From the NCBI GenBank assembly GCA_003501665.1, contig DNOQ01000465.1, positions 447 to 5,962 of the forward strand: a stretch of 5,516 bases of DNA, in the 5' to 3' direction. The notes below the pieces were generated by a model that was not told the DNA's origin, did no database searches, and saw only the letters and a list, made by a program, of their open reading frames with translations. A program made the translations under genes and the position numbers. Below, piece by piece: positions 1-5,516 of the stretch. The stretch is from Bacteroidales bacterium (GTDB lineage: Bacteria > Bacteroidota > Bacteroidia > Bacteroidales > VadinHA17). How positions within the stretch are numbered: the stretch's first letter is position 1; each line of letters opens with the position of its first letter.

Positions 1-203
1 AACGGACTTGTTAATTCAATTTTTATATTCAGCACTTTAAGTACCTTTTGTAAAGTATTCAACCGGATACTTTCCTTGCCTTTCTCAATATCATAAATTA
101 CAGTCTTGCCAACCCCGGCCATTTCTGCTAATTGAGCACGGCTTAATCTGGCTGCTTTACGATGCATCTTTATTATTTCTGCCAGAGTCTGCGATTGGGT
201 CAT
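1..203 (-). CDS. hipB: HipB-like XRE-family antitoxin/transcriptional repressor (C-terminus cut by window edge)
   Basis: A minus-strand frame of 67 codons begins at ATG (203-201) and is still open at the left edge. It encodes a small helix-turn-helix protein. The HTH spans about residues 20-41: LSRAQLAEMAG forms the first helix and GVGKTVIYDIEKGK the turn and recognition helix. This is followed by SIRLNTLQKVLKVLNIKIEL, the pattern of HipB/y4mF-type antitoxins (typically about 70-75 residues), so only a few residues are probably missing. HipB proteins dimerise, bind palindromic operators to repress their own operon, and neutralise the HipA kinase toxin. The hipA partner would lie to the left, outside the window, so the pairing is inferred. 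Three palindromic sites lie upstream; the nearest starts 4 bp before the start codon. A stand-alone XRE regulator is the alternative. The HTH call is firm and the HipB assignment fairly so. Confidence 0.85.
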   Translation of the reverse strand, partial: MTQSQTLAEIIKMHRKAARLSRAQLAEMAGVGKTVIYDIEKGKESIRLNTLQKVLKVLNIKIELTSP

Positions 204-206
204 AAT

Positions 207-224
207 TTATCTTTATAACGGTAA
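207..224. promoter_or_regulatory. Putative HipB operator O1, next to the hipB start
   Basis: This imperfect palindrome reads TTATCTTTATAACGGTAA and has 7 of 9 complementary pairs. It matches the perfect palindrome at 268-285 at 14 of 18 positions. It ends 3 bp before the hipB ATG, so a bound repressor would cover the translation start region and the possible -7 box. Its right side, TATAACGGTAAAA (214-226), recurs exactly and inverted at 327-339. The operator role is inferred from position and repetition. Confidence 0.55.
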
Positions 225-252
225 AAATACGTAATTTCTTTCAATTAAGCAA
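222..252 (-). promoter_or_regulatory. Possible hipB promoter (Bacteroidota-type)
   Basis: On the minus strand TTG at 252-250 is followed after 20 bp by TATTTTTA at 229-222. This loosely fits the Bacteroidota pattern of TTTG near -33 and TAnnTTTG near -7, with an imperfect last base. The -7 element overlaps operator O1, which would suit repression by HipB. In DNA this AT-rich such matches arise easily, so the call is weak. Confidence 0.25.
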
Positions 253-267
253 TCTATTTGAATATAT

Positions 268-285
268 TTACTGTTATAACAGTAA
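268..285. promoter_or_regulatory. Putative HipB operator O2 (perfect 18-bp palindrome)
   Basis: TTACTGTTATAACAGTAA is a perfect 18-bp palindrome about 65 bp upstream of the hipB start. It resembles the sites on either side, each centred 61 bp away, and looks like the strongest member of a three-site array. HipB-type repressors are known to bind several palindromes upstream of their operon. That this is the HipB site here is an inference from position. Confidence 0.65.
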
Positions 286-328
286 TATTTATAGTATTAT
301 TTGAATTTGATAAGGTAATGATTGTATT

Positions 329-346
329 TTACCGTTATAGCGGCAG
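329..346. promoter_or_regulatory. Putative HipB operator O3 (distal)
   Basis: TTACCGTTATAGCGGCAG matches the perfect palindrome O2 at 13 of 18 positions and has 6 of 9 complementary pairs, with a clean CCG/CGG pair around the TATA core. Its left side, TTTTACCGTTATA (327-339), is the exact reverse complement of 214-226 in O1. Its centre is 61 bp from that of O2. It abuts the hipA-like fragment on the plus strand. Confidence 0.5.
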
Positions 347-483
347 AAAATATTTTCGGCAAATTCAGGAATTCGGTAGAAAAATGGCATGAATTCATAA
401 ACATAAGCTTTTTGCCGGAGGACATGAAAAGTTCATTTCACGATCTGATGAAAGAACGGTTCAGCAGGATTTATAATACCTGA
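346..483 (+). pseudogene. Remnant of a HipA-family toxin C-terminus
   Basis: A plus-strand frame ending at TGA (481-483) encodes 45 residues that resemble the last stretch of HipA-family kinases from Bacteroidota. The order is a charged helix, then KWHEFINISFLPEDMK, then a second helix with LMKERFSRIYN just before the stop. In intact proteins this follows the HipA_C kinase domain and the whole protein is several hundred residues long. Here the frame is open only from 322, a stop lies at 319-321, and no plausible start or kinase motif is present, so it cannot encode a toxin. It points away from hipB, so it is not the normal partner in place. The assignment rests on recalled family pattern, not an alignment. 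A chance open frame is the alternative. Confidence 0.5.
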
Positions 484-592
484 CAGATCAAATTGTCATC
501 AAACATCAATTCAAATAATCTTTTCCGGATTTGGTACAGCTCCGGTAATGAAATCGTGCAAAACCGAGCTATTATTCTAAATTTCAATTCAT
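484..592. other. Intergenic spacer without recognisable gene
   Basis: This AT-rich stretch lies between the hipA-like fragment and the 3' end of the metallophosphoesterase gene. I see no coding frame, RNA gene or convincing terminator. There is only a 5-bp CCGGA/TCCGG inverted repeat (525-545) and a 5-bp TGACA/TGTCA repeat (481-498), neither with a T-tract on the expected side. Confidence 0.5.
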
Positions 593-1360
593 TTAATCAT
601 TATTTAAAGTAATTACCTTTTTTGTATCAAAATCTGTGTTCTCATTATATTTTACATATCCAAGCTGATTTGTTATAAGGGTCGTTGATCCTATTTGAAA
701 ATCAGGCTGATTGCAATGATGGTGACCGAAAATCCAGAAGCCAGCATAAGATCTTAATATTTCATCATGCATTTCTACTGCAAATGCTTCATTGAGGCTA
801 TCTCCTTTGTACTTTTCAGGATAATTCATGAATGTTGGCACATGATGAGTTACAATTACTTTTTTCTCTGCCACATCTTTAGAAATTTCCTCACTAAGGA
901 ATGAGCGGCATTGTTCATGCAGCAGATTGTAATGATCAGTTGTTAAACCTTTTTTGTTATACTTAATTGTATGAAAATCTGACAGTCTTTGTCTTATTTC
1001 AAATTGGTTTCCAGGACTGATACTTGTCCAGAGGGTTGAGAAAATGAGTTTTACATTTTCCAGGTTAACAGAAACGTTATTCACAAGAAAAAGGTTATCC
1101 TTCAATTTCTCATTTAATGTACCCGACCTGGATGAAATGTCCGAATAATAATACTCATGGTTACCGGGGATCCAATAGGTAGTTTTAATAGAATCTGAGA
1201 TATAATTGAAAAAATCAGCATGTTTGTCCATTATCGCGAATGGAACAATGTCGCCCGCCAACAATAGAACATCGCCTCCGGGCAGCAAAGGATTACTCTT
1301 TAAGAATTCTTTATTTTCAGTGAATTCAAGGTGCAAGTCAGAAGCGTATTGCAGTTTCAT
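593..1360 (-). CDS. Calcineurin-like metallophosphoesterase
   Basis: This 255-residue protein has the complete metal-binding signature of the calcineurin-like phosphoesterase superfamily. The motifs are D8-x-H10 (SDLHLEF), G36-D37 (LLLAGDIV), G66-N67-H68-E69, H172-H173 (VTHHVPTF), and G212-H213-H214-H215 (FGHHHCNQ), followed by NQLGY at 231-235. These residues normally hold two divalent metal ions that hydrolyse a phosphomonoester or phosphodiester bond. The substrate cannot be read from the sequence. There is no signal peptide or membrane segment, so it is probably cytoplasmic. The ATG at 1360-1358 places the first motif right at the N-terminus, as is usual. It starts 14 bp after the stop of the rhamnosidase gene, so co-transcription is likely, with this gene distal. 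No clear Shine-Dalgarno sequence precedes it. Family assignment is very secure; biological role unknown. Confidence 0.93.
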   Translation of the reverse strand: MKLQYASDLHLEFTENKEFLKSNPLLPGGDVLLLAGDIVPFAIMDKHADFFNYISDSIKTTYWIPGNHEYYYSDISSRSGTLNEKLKDNLFLVNNVSVNLENVKLIFSTLWTSISPGNQFEIRQRLSDFHTIKYNKKGLTTDHYNLLHEQCRSFLSEEISKDVAEKKVIVTHHVPTFMNYPEKYKGDSLNEAFAVEMHDEILRSYAGFWIFGHHHCNQPDFQIGSTTLITNQLGYVKYNENTDFDTKKVITLNND

Positions 1361-1374
1361 TTTGATTTCACTTT

Positions 1375-3789
1375 TCAGTAAGTAACGCTAATTAAAAAAT
1401 CACCTTCGCTTAATTCAAATTTACCCCTGTTTAATCCTTCCGGAATAATGGTTTTAAATGGCTTGTTCTCTTTAATTATCTCAACTTTTTGATCCTGGCC
1501 GGGTTGCAGATCAACCAGTGCTGTACTTCCTTCAGGTATCTTAATCCGGTATTGAACACCATCCGATCCGTCTTTTTTCCAGTTTGAAATAATCTCTCCA
1601 AAGGGTGAATGATAAGAACAATTAACATAATCAAATCCGGAAGGGATTGCCGGGGCAAGGATGAACTTTTTAAACCCGGGTTCATCGGCGACCGGGCGGA
1701 TCCCGCCAAGCCAGCGGTAAAACCATTCCGTTATCGAACCAAACATAGGGTGACAGTTCGAATAGGTATTATCGCTTTCTTTCCAGGTTTCCCAGACCGT
1801 TGTTGCCCCTCGGTCTATCATATGTCCCCATCCCGGATATTCTGTACTGTTCACGATGGTAAATACTTCTTCAGGTGATGCATATTCTGAAAGTGTTTCC
1901 AGCACATACTTTGTCCCGAAAATCCCGGTTGAAAAATGACCCGATGGACCATTCTTAATTGCAGCTCTTAATGAATCTGTTGCAGCCTCAATTTCGTCTT
2001 CAGGAATAATATCATGGTAAAGCAGGGTTGAAAATAACGTTTGACGGTTTATTTTTCCCTTAACAGGCTTGTCCCAGAATTCAGCTTTAACAAGCGATTT
2101 AAGTTTCTGTGCCAGCTGTGAATATTTCCTTTCATTTTCCTTATCACCCATAACTGAGGCAAAAGTCTGCATTATCCGTGCACATTGAAGGTAATGGCAG
2201 GTACCTGTCAGCTCCACGGGAACGGGTTCCAGTGACTCATGGTCGCTTAATCCTTCATGCACAATTCCTTCAGGATGAATTCCTGCCACCTTATCCATCC
2301 ATTCTTTATTCAGTTCGTAGAACTCTTTAACAATTCCGGTATCGTTATAATATAAATACAGGTAATACTGGGTGATAAGGAAAGCTGATTCCCAGCTGAT
2401 CCCACAATACCTGATCCCTACATACGGGGCTGTGTCAACAAACGAGGAATCATTCATGGCATCCACCCAGTCATATATAGTTTTATGGTAGAACGATCGC
2501 ATATCGAAGTTGTAAATAAACGATTCGGCTGTTGCATTCAGGTCCCCGCCGTAACCAAATTTTTCTCTTGCCGGGCAGTCTGATTGTACACTCACAAGAT
2601 TCTCCCTGAATGTTCTTTCCGTAATTTCCTGTATTGAATTCAGTAAATCAGATGAACACGAAAAGTGGTTTGGTCTTTGAATGTCTGAATGAATAAACAA
2701 ACCTGTAATGTCGGTTAACTGAGGCTTATATCTAAAACCTGAAATTTCCATATACCTGTATGTGTGATATGTAAAATCAGGAGTAAACCAGGCTTCTTTT
2801 TCTTCTCCGATTATATAACTATCGGTTTGCCAGGCAATATCAGGCGCACCGGGACCACCCATTCCTTTTTTCTTGATCTGACCGGCAACCGCGGTCATCG
2901 GATTAAGACTCCCATCGTCATAGATCCTCTCGCCAAACCGGAAAGTAATCGTATCGCCTTTGTTACCTGATAATTTGATCTTATAGGTTCCGGTAAAGTT
3001 TATACCCATATCAACAATGTATTTCCCGTTTTCCGGAGAATATATTTCTACCGGATAAATCTCTTCTGTTATCCGGACAGAAGGGGAAAAAGATTTCTTC
3101 AGTTCACCGCCGGGGGATTTCCCCTGTAATGCCATCTGCCAGGAGCTATCATCAAATTTCGCTTTGTCCCATCCGGATATTATTTTCCCGGCATCGTAAG
3201 TTACTCCGAGATAAATACAATTTTTTAAGACCGGCCCATAAGCATATTTCCAGCTACGGTTGGTTACAATTTCTTCTGTTTTCCCGTTCCTGTAACTGAT
3301 GCGGAGTTTTGCAATAAAAACAGGTTTACCTACAGGCAGATCATTCCTCAAATTACGATGTCCCCATTTACGAAGAGGAAGCGGGTTATAGAAACCATTC
3401 CCTAATGAAACACCCAGACAGTTGTTGCCATCTGTTAAAAGCGATGTAACATCATATTCCGAATAATAAATCCTTTTGCTGAAGTCGGTCCATGCAGGAT
3501 CAAGAACATTGTCCTCAATGGTTTGTCCATTTACGAAAATCTTGTAATAACCCGCGGCAGTGATATACAATAAGGCACTCCGGATGTTTTTGCCTGATTT
3601 AAATTCCTTCCGGAACAATGGGGCAGGCTGATCCGAATAAAACAATGAATCGCTTTCAGGTAATGGACGTTCATCGGTTATCCATTCTGCTGCTGTTTTT
3701 TCAGTAAAAACATTACTTTCCGTTTTGTGGTCAGTCCTTTTGCAGGCAACCAGGAAAATCACCAGAATTATAAGACTTAGCTTTGTCAA
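1375..3789 (-). CDS. Alpha-L-rhamnosidase, GH78, lipoprotein
   Basis: This 804-residue protein hydrolyses terminal alpha-L-rhamnose from polysaccharides or glycosides. Residues 1-16 form a lipoprotein signal peptide ending in the lipobox LVAC (Cys16), so it is probably anchored to the outer membrane or periplasmic face. Then come the N-terminal rhamnosidase carbohydrate-binding-like domain (about 70-240, with FVNGQTIEDNVLDPAWTDF), a beta-sandwich domain (about 250-365, with YIVDMGINFTG), the (alpha/alpha)6 catalytic barrel (about 370-690) and a C-terminal beta domain (about 695-804). Family-typical acidic residues are D404, E409 and D416 in SDCPAREKFGYGGD, and E667 in GATTVWETW. By analogy with characterised GH78 enzymes E409 is the likely general acid and E667 the base. 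The start must be TTG (3789-3787): an in-frame TAA lies 12 bp upstream and the next ATG is far inside the enzyme. The natural substrate is unknown, and no SusC/SusD pair is in view. Confidence 0.93.
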   Translation of the reverse strand: MTKLSLIILVIFLVACKRTDHKTESNVFTEKTAAEWITDERPLPESDSLFYSDQPAPLFRKEFKSGKNIRSALLYITAAGYYKIFVNGQTIEDNVLDPAWTDFSKRIYYSEYDVTSLLTDGNNCLGVSLGNGFYNPLPLRKWGHRNLRNDLPVGKPVFIAKLRISYRNGKTEEIVTNRSWKYAYGPVLKNCIYLGVTYDAGKIISGWDKAKFDDSSWQMALQGKSPGGELKKSFSPSVRITEEIYPVEIYSPENGKYIVDMGINFTGTYKIKLSGNKGDTITFRFGERIYDDGSLNPMTAVAGQIKKKGMGGPGAPDIAWQTDSYIIGEEKEAWFTPDFTYHTYRYMEISGFRYKPQLTDITGLFIHSDIQRPNHFSCSSDLLNSIQEITERTFRENLVSVQSDCPAREKFGYGGDLNATAESFIYNFDMRSFYHKTIYDWVDAMNDSSFVDTAPYVGIRYCGISWESAFLITQYYLYLYYNDTGIVKEFYELNKEWMDKVAGIHPEGIVHEGLSDHESLEPVPVELTGTCHYLQCARIMQTFASVMGDKENERKYSQLAQKLKSLVKAEFWDKPVKGKINRQTLFSTLLYHDIIPEDEIEAATDSLRAAIKNGPSGHFSTGIFGTKYVLETLSEYASPEEVFTIVNSTEYPGWGHMIDRGATTVWETWKESDNTYSNCHPMFGSITEWFYRWLGGIRPVADEPGFKKFILAPAIPSGFDYVNCSYHSPFGEIISNWKKDGSDGVQYRIKIPEGSTALVDLQPGQDQKVEIIKENKPFKTIIPEGLNRGKFELSEGDFLISVTY

Positions 3790-3811
3790 GGTACGAGGGT
3801 TTTATTAGTAA

Positions 3812-3818
3812 CAAAATA
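3812..3818 (-). promoter_or_regulatory. Possible -7 element of the rhamnosidase promoter
   Basis: TATTTTG on the minus strand, 22 bp upstream of the TTG start, resembles the Bacteroidota TAnnTTTG box but is one T short. I see no convincing -33 TTG at a suitable distance. Some promoter is expected here because the preceding operon ends at 3856, but the exact placement is weak. Confidence 0.2.
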
Positions 3819-3855
3819 TTTTCCATTAATCAACTATAGTGTACCAGACGAACTA

Positions 3856-4059
3856 TTAAAATGTTATCACCTTGTCACTATCGGCAACCCAGTTTGTAAG
3901 TTCTGCCATAGTGCTTATCTCTGTTCCCTCAATTAAAGGTGCACTTTTCAGTCCTCTGGCTTCAGCACAGCCACCGCATATTTTAACTCTTCCACCTTTT
4001 GCAAGTACGGCTTTTAACATTATTTCGATATTATAATATCCATTTGGTGTATTTTGATT
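3856..4059 (-). pseudogene. 5'-truncated DsrE-family protein
   Basis: The minus-strand frame matches the C-terminal 60% of DsrE/DsrF-like sulfur-relay proteins: NQNTPNGYYNIEIMLK, then GGRVKICGGCAEARG, then LIEGTEISTMAELTNWV, ending DKVITF with TAA at 3858-3856. The CGGC pair fits the conserved cysteine position of the family. Intact members are about 110-120 residues and start with a beta strand and a nucleotide-fold-like N-terminal half. Here about 45 residues are absent: upstream of NQNTP the homology stops and an in-frame TAA lies at 4074-4072. The first ATG in frame (4020-4018) falls in the middle of the fold and would give only 54 residues. The remnant overlaps the 3' end of the DoxX gene in another frame, and the ATG follows the DoxX stop by 10 bp. 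Translational coupling could therefore still produce the short peptide, but a working protein is doubtful. Confidence 0.75.
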
Positions 4060-4495
4060 TGAATTTTCGTTTTATCAGGTAATCGACAGACAGTTTACCT
4101 GCCCCATAAATTAGGATAAAAATAATAAGCATTGTCATTGCAAAGTCGGTTCTTGAATCATGAGCCATCTGCCAGAATCCTTTTTCCAGCAGAATCGGTA
4201 TCTTGGTTGTTGTGATTGCAGTTATCATTATAATAAGCAGAGGTATCACCGATACTCTGACAATAAAACCGATTAATACCAGGATACCACAGGCAATCTC
4301 AAAATATGCGACAAATTTTGCCAGAAACTCCGGATTTGCAAATCCTATTTTTTCAAAACGTCCTGCACCGACAAGTTCAGGGAAAAGGAATTTCTGGATC
4401 CCCTCAGAAAGGAATACCAAACCAACAATTAATCTCGGCAGGATTGACCTGTAATCATCAACTGTATTTAAAACAATAGTTTGAATTTTCTTCAT
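4031..4495 (-). CDS. DoxX-family integral membrane protein
   Basis: This 154-residue membrane protein has about four hydrophobic segments, near residues 18-38, 60-80, 83-98 and 118-136. It carries the DoxX pattern LPRLIVGLVFLSEGIQKFLFP (R21, G25, G32, K35, F36), then GAGRFEKIG (43-51) and YFEIACGILVLIG (64-76). The family takes its name from a subunit of the archaeal thiosulfate:quinone oxidoreductase. Most bacterial members are uncharacterised and are thought to act in redox or sulfur stress, so the function here is open. ATG at 4495-4493 lies 10 bp after the TauE-like stop, consistent with one operon. The tail KRKFKSKYTKWIL after the last membrane segment lies partly over the truncated DsrE frame. 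Its final residues (from about 146) are probably not original DoxX sequence but readthrough across a deletion junction. Family call secure; authenticity of the C-terminal tail doubtful. Confidence 0.87.
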   Translation of the reverse strand: MKKIQTIVLNTVDDYRSILPRLIVGLVFLSEGIQKFLFPELVGAGRFEKIGFANPEFLAKFVAYFEIACGILVLIGFIVRVSVIPLLIIMITAITTTKIPILLEKGFWQMAHDSRTDFAMTMLIIFILIYGAGKLSVDYLIKRKFKSKYTKWIL

Positions 4496-4505
4496 GGTTT
4501 TAAAT

Positions 4506-5279
4506 TTAAATAATTCCTGCGCCTAAGGCTATCGCGATCAAAAATAACATTATTGCCACTAATACCTGAACGAACCGTAAAGTTATCTTTTTTAACAATT
4601 TATTTCCCAAAAATGCTCCGATCATGGCTGCCAGTGTCGCAGAGATTATTAGTATCAGGTGTTCATGCAGGTTGGCTTCCTTAAATCGTGATGCATAAAC
4701 CGAAAGTCTTGTAAAATCGACCAGTGATGCAATAACAACACCCGTGGCAATATATGCTTCTTTAGATAATCCGCTTTTAATGAGAAATGCACTTCTGACA
4801 GCACCCTGAATTCCAGTCAGACCACCAAAAAATCCACTGAGAACTCCACCCAGTGCAAGTTTACTCCTGCTGAATTGAATTTTTTGTAACGATGGCAGAA
4901 TTTCAAGCAAAGAAAAGATAATCAATAGTATGGCTATTATTAGTTTAACAGGAGTAATTTCAAAATTCTTGTCCCATAATTGATATTCAAGAAGAGAAGG
5001 CATCTTTGTTATTCTGAGCAATAGCCATGCACCGGCAAATGAAGCCAGAATTGCCGGGATGCCAAACTTTAACAGAACCTCTTTATCTGCCCTTTTACCA
5101 ACAAGTGACATTTTAAACAGGTTATTGAAAAAATGAACCACTCCCGTTAAAGCAATCGCAATTTCTATTGGGAAAAATACTGCAAAGACAGGCATTAAGA
5201 TTGTTCCAAGGCCAAATCCGGAAAAAAAAGTTAAGATAGCTGTAAAAAATGCCACCAGGCAAATAATAATGAGTTCCAT
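4506..5279 (-). CDS. TauE/SafE-family membrane permease (putative sulfite/sulfonate exporter)
   Basis: This 257-residue inner-membrane protein has about seven or eight hydrophobic segments and the two-fold internal repeat of the TauE/SafE family. The first half opens with FFSGFGLGTILMPVFAVFFP (18-37) and the second with GGVLSGFFGGLTGIQGAVRSAFL (144-166), both glycine-rich re-entrant-type motifs. Family members have been linked to export of sulfite, sulfoacetate or other sulfur-containing organic anions, but many are unassigned, so the substrate is inferred. The ATG at 5279-5277 gives a typical hydrophobic N-terminus (MELIIICLVAFFTAILTFF) and a usual family length. It is the first intact gene of an operon with the DoxX and DsrE-like genes, which supports sulfur-related work. 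A 26-bp inverted repeat lies 18 bp upstream of the start and may control it. It is complete, with no frameshift seen. Confidence 0.9.
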   Translation of the reverse strand: MELIIICLVAFFTAILTFFSGFGLGTILMPVFAVFFPIEIAIALTGVVHFFNNLFKMSLVGKRADKEVLLKFGIPAILASFAGAWLLLRITKMPSLLEYQLWDKNFEITPVKLIIAILLIIFSLLEILPSLQKIQFSRSKLALGGVLSGFFGGLTGIQGAVRSAFLIKSGLSKEAYIATGVVIASLVDFTRLSVYASRFKEANLHEHLILIISATLAAMIGAFLGNKLLKKITLRFVQVLVAIMLFLIAIALGAGII

Positions 5280-5297
5280 TCTACTATGTTTAATTTA

Positions 5298-5323
5298 GAA
5301 CATAATTACCTGAAATAATGTTC
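5298..5323. promoter_or_regulatory. 26-bp inverted repeat, candidate operator of the TauE-DoxX operon
   Basis: The arms GAACATAATT and AATAATGTTC flank a 6-bp spacer (ACCTGA), and 9 of 10 positions are complementary. It lies in the 50-bp gap between the upstream stop codon and the TauE-like ATG, a natural place for a repressor or activator site. No T-tract follows on either strand, which argues against a terminator. The protein that would bind is not evident in this window. Confidence 0.45.
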
Positions 5324-5329
5324 ATACAT

Positions 5330-5516
5330 TCATTCCTTACTTTCCCGGATGCCATTTTCAGCTTTTTTTCTGAGGAAAGTAAGATGATTAATTACAAACT
5401 TAATGTCGCTCCATGAAACCTTGTCGCCCAGGGCAGCTTTAACCGGTCCCATTTTAAAATCATCAGTTTCTTCGAACTGACTGGTTATCAGGTCAGCCAT
5501 CTCCTGAGATACAAAT
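5330..5516 (-). CDS. C-terminal part of an unrecognised protein (cut by window edge)
   Basis: A minus-strand frame enters from the right edge and ends at TGA (5332-5330), giving 61 residues. It includes MADLITSQFEETDDFKMG and then SWSDIKFVINHLTFLRKKAEN. The sequence is soluble and rich in charged residues, with an amphipathic helical look near the end and no membrane segment. I do not recognise the family. An internal ATG at 5500-5498 could start a 56-residue protein, but its purine-rich AGGAG directly touches the ATG, too close for a ribosome binding site. A larger gene extending past the edge is therefore more likely. It lies 50 bp upstream of the TauE-like gene on the same strand, so it could belong to the same operon, although the inverted repeat between them hints at a separate promoter. 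Confidence 0.55.
   Translation of the reverse strand, partial: FVSQEMADLITSQFEETDDFKMGPVKAALGDKVSWSDIKFVINHLTFLRKKAENGIRESKE

Noticed and set aside
481..498. TGACA/TGTCA inverted repeat at the stop of the hipA-like scrap
   Set aside because: It has 5-bp arms with an 8-base loop and no T-run after it, too weak to call a terminator.
525..545. CCGGA/TCCGG inverted repeat as a terminator of the metallophosphoesterase operon
   Set aside because: The stem is only 5 bp with an 11-base loop and is not followed by a T-tract on the minus strand.
1476..1709. 77-codon minus-strand open frame inside the rhamnosidase gene
   Set aside because: It overlaps the well-supported GH78 coding sequence in another frame and shows no recognisable domain.
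1609..1878. 89-codon plus-strand open frame
   Set aside because: It is antisense to the GH78 catalytic region, of low-complexity composition and without family features; a shadow frame.
2764..2970. 68-codon plus-strand open frame
   Set aside because: It is antisense to the GH78 gene with no independent support.
3790..3845. GGTAC and GTACC repeats flanking the rhamnosidase upstream region
   Set aside because: The 5-bp arms share a self-complementary GTAC core and are far apart, so a structural role is unlikely.
4203..4454. 83-codon plus-strand open frame
   Set aside because: It is antisense to the DoxX gene, and its hydrophobic run mirrors the membrane segments on the other strand.
4499..4510. 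TTTAAATTTAAA palindrome between the TauE-like and DoxX genes
   Set aside because: It is simple AT-rich sequence that includes the stop codon, and such palindromes are expected by chance in this composition.

Overview
The window looks like a piece of a Bacteroidota chromosome. This is inferred from several things: the AT-rich intergenic DNA, gene starts without clear Shine-Dalgarno sequences, a surface-type glycoside hydrolase family 78 lipoprotein, and the family make-up (HipB, TauE/SafE, DoxX, DsrE). No rRNA or other phylogenetic marker is present, so the assignment stays at phylum level. All intact genes lie on the minus strand.

Left end (1-592). A HipB-like antitoxin/repressor gene runs off the left edge, and its HipA toxin partner would be expected beyond it. 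Upstream of hipB are three related palindromic sites centred exactly 61 bp apart. The middle one is a perfect 18-bp palindrome, and the outer two share a 13-bp sequence in inverted orientation. This is probably the autoregulatory operator array. Immediately beyond it, on the opposite strand, is what looks like a stranded C-terminal scrap of a HipA-type toxin, which suggests rearrangement at this toxin-antitoxin locus.

Centre (593-3789). A lipoprotein alpha-L-rhamnosidase (GH78, TTG start) is followed after 14 bp by a calcineurin-like metallophosphoesterase. The two probably share a transcript. The rhamnosidase would act outside the inner membrane on rhamnose-containing polysaccharides or glycosides. 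The role of the phosphoesterase beside it is unknown.

Right part (3856-5516). A second minus-strand operon carries a TauE/SafE-type membrane permease, then a DoxX-family membrane protein 10 bp later, then a 5'-truncated DsrE-family gene. The DsrE homology begins inside the 3' end of the DoxX frame, in another reading frame. This suggests a deletion fused the two genes and removed the N-terminal part of DsrE. All three families have links to sulfur-compound handling, so the operon may once have worked in sulfur metabolism or sulfite/sulfonate export. A 26-bp inverted repeat in front of the permease is a candidate operator. The last 187 bases hold the C-terminal end of a gene I do not recognise.
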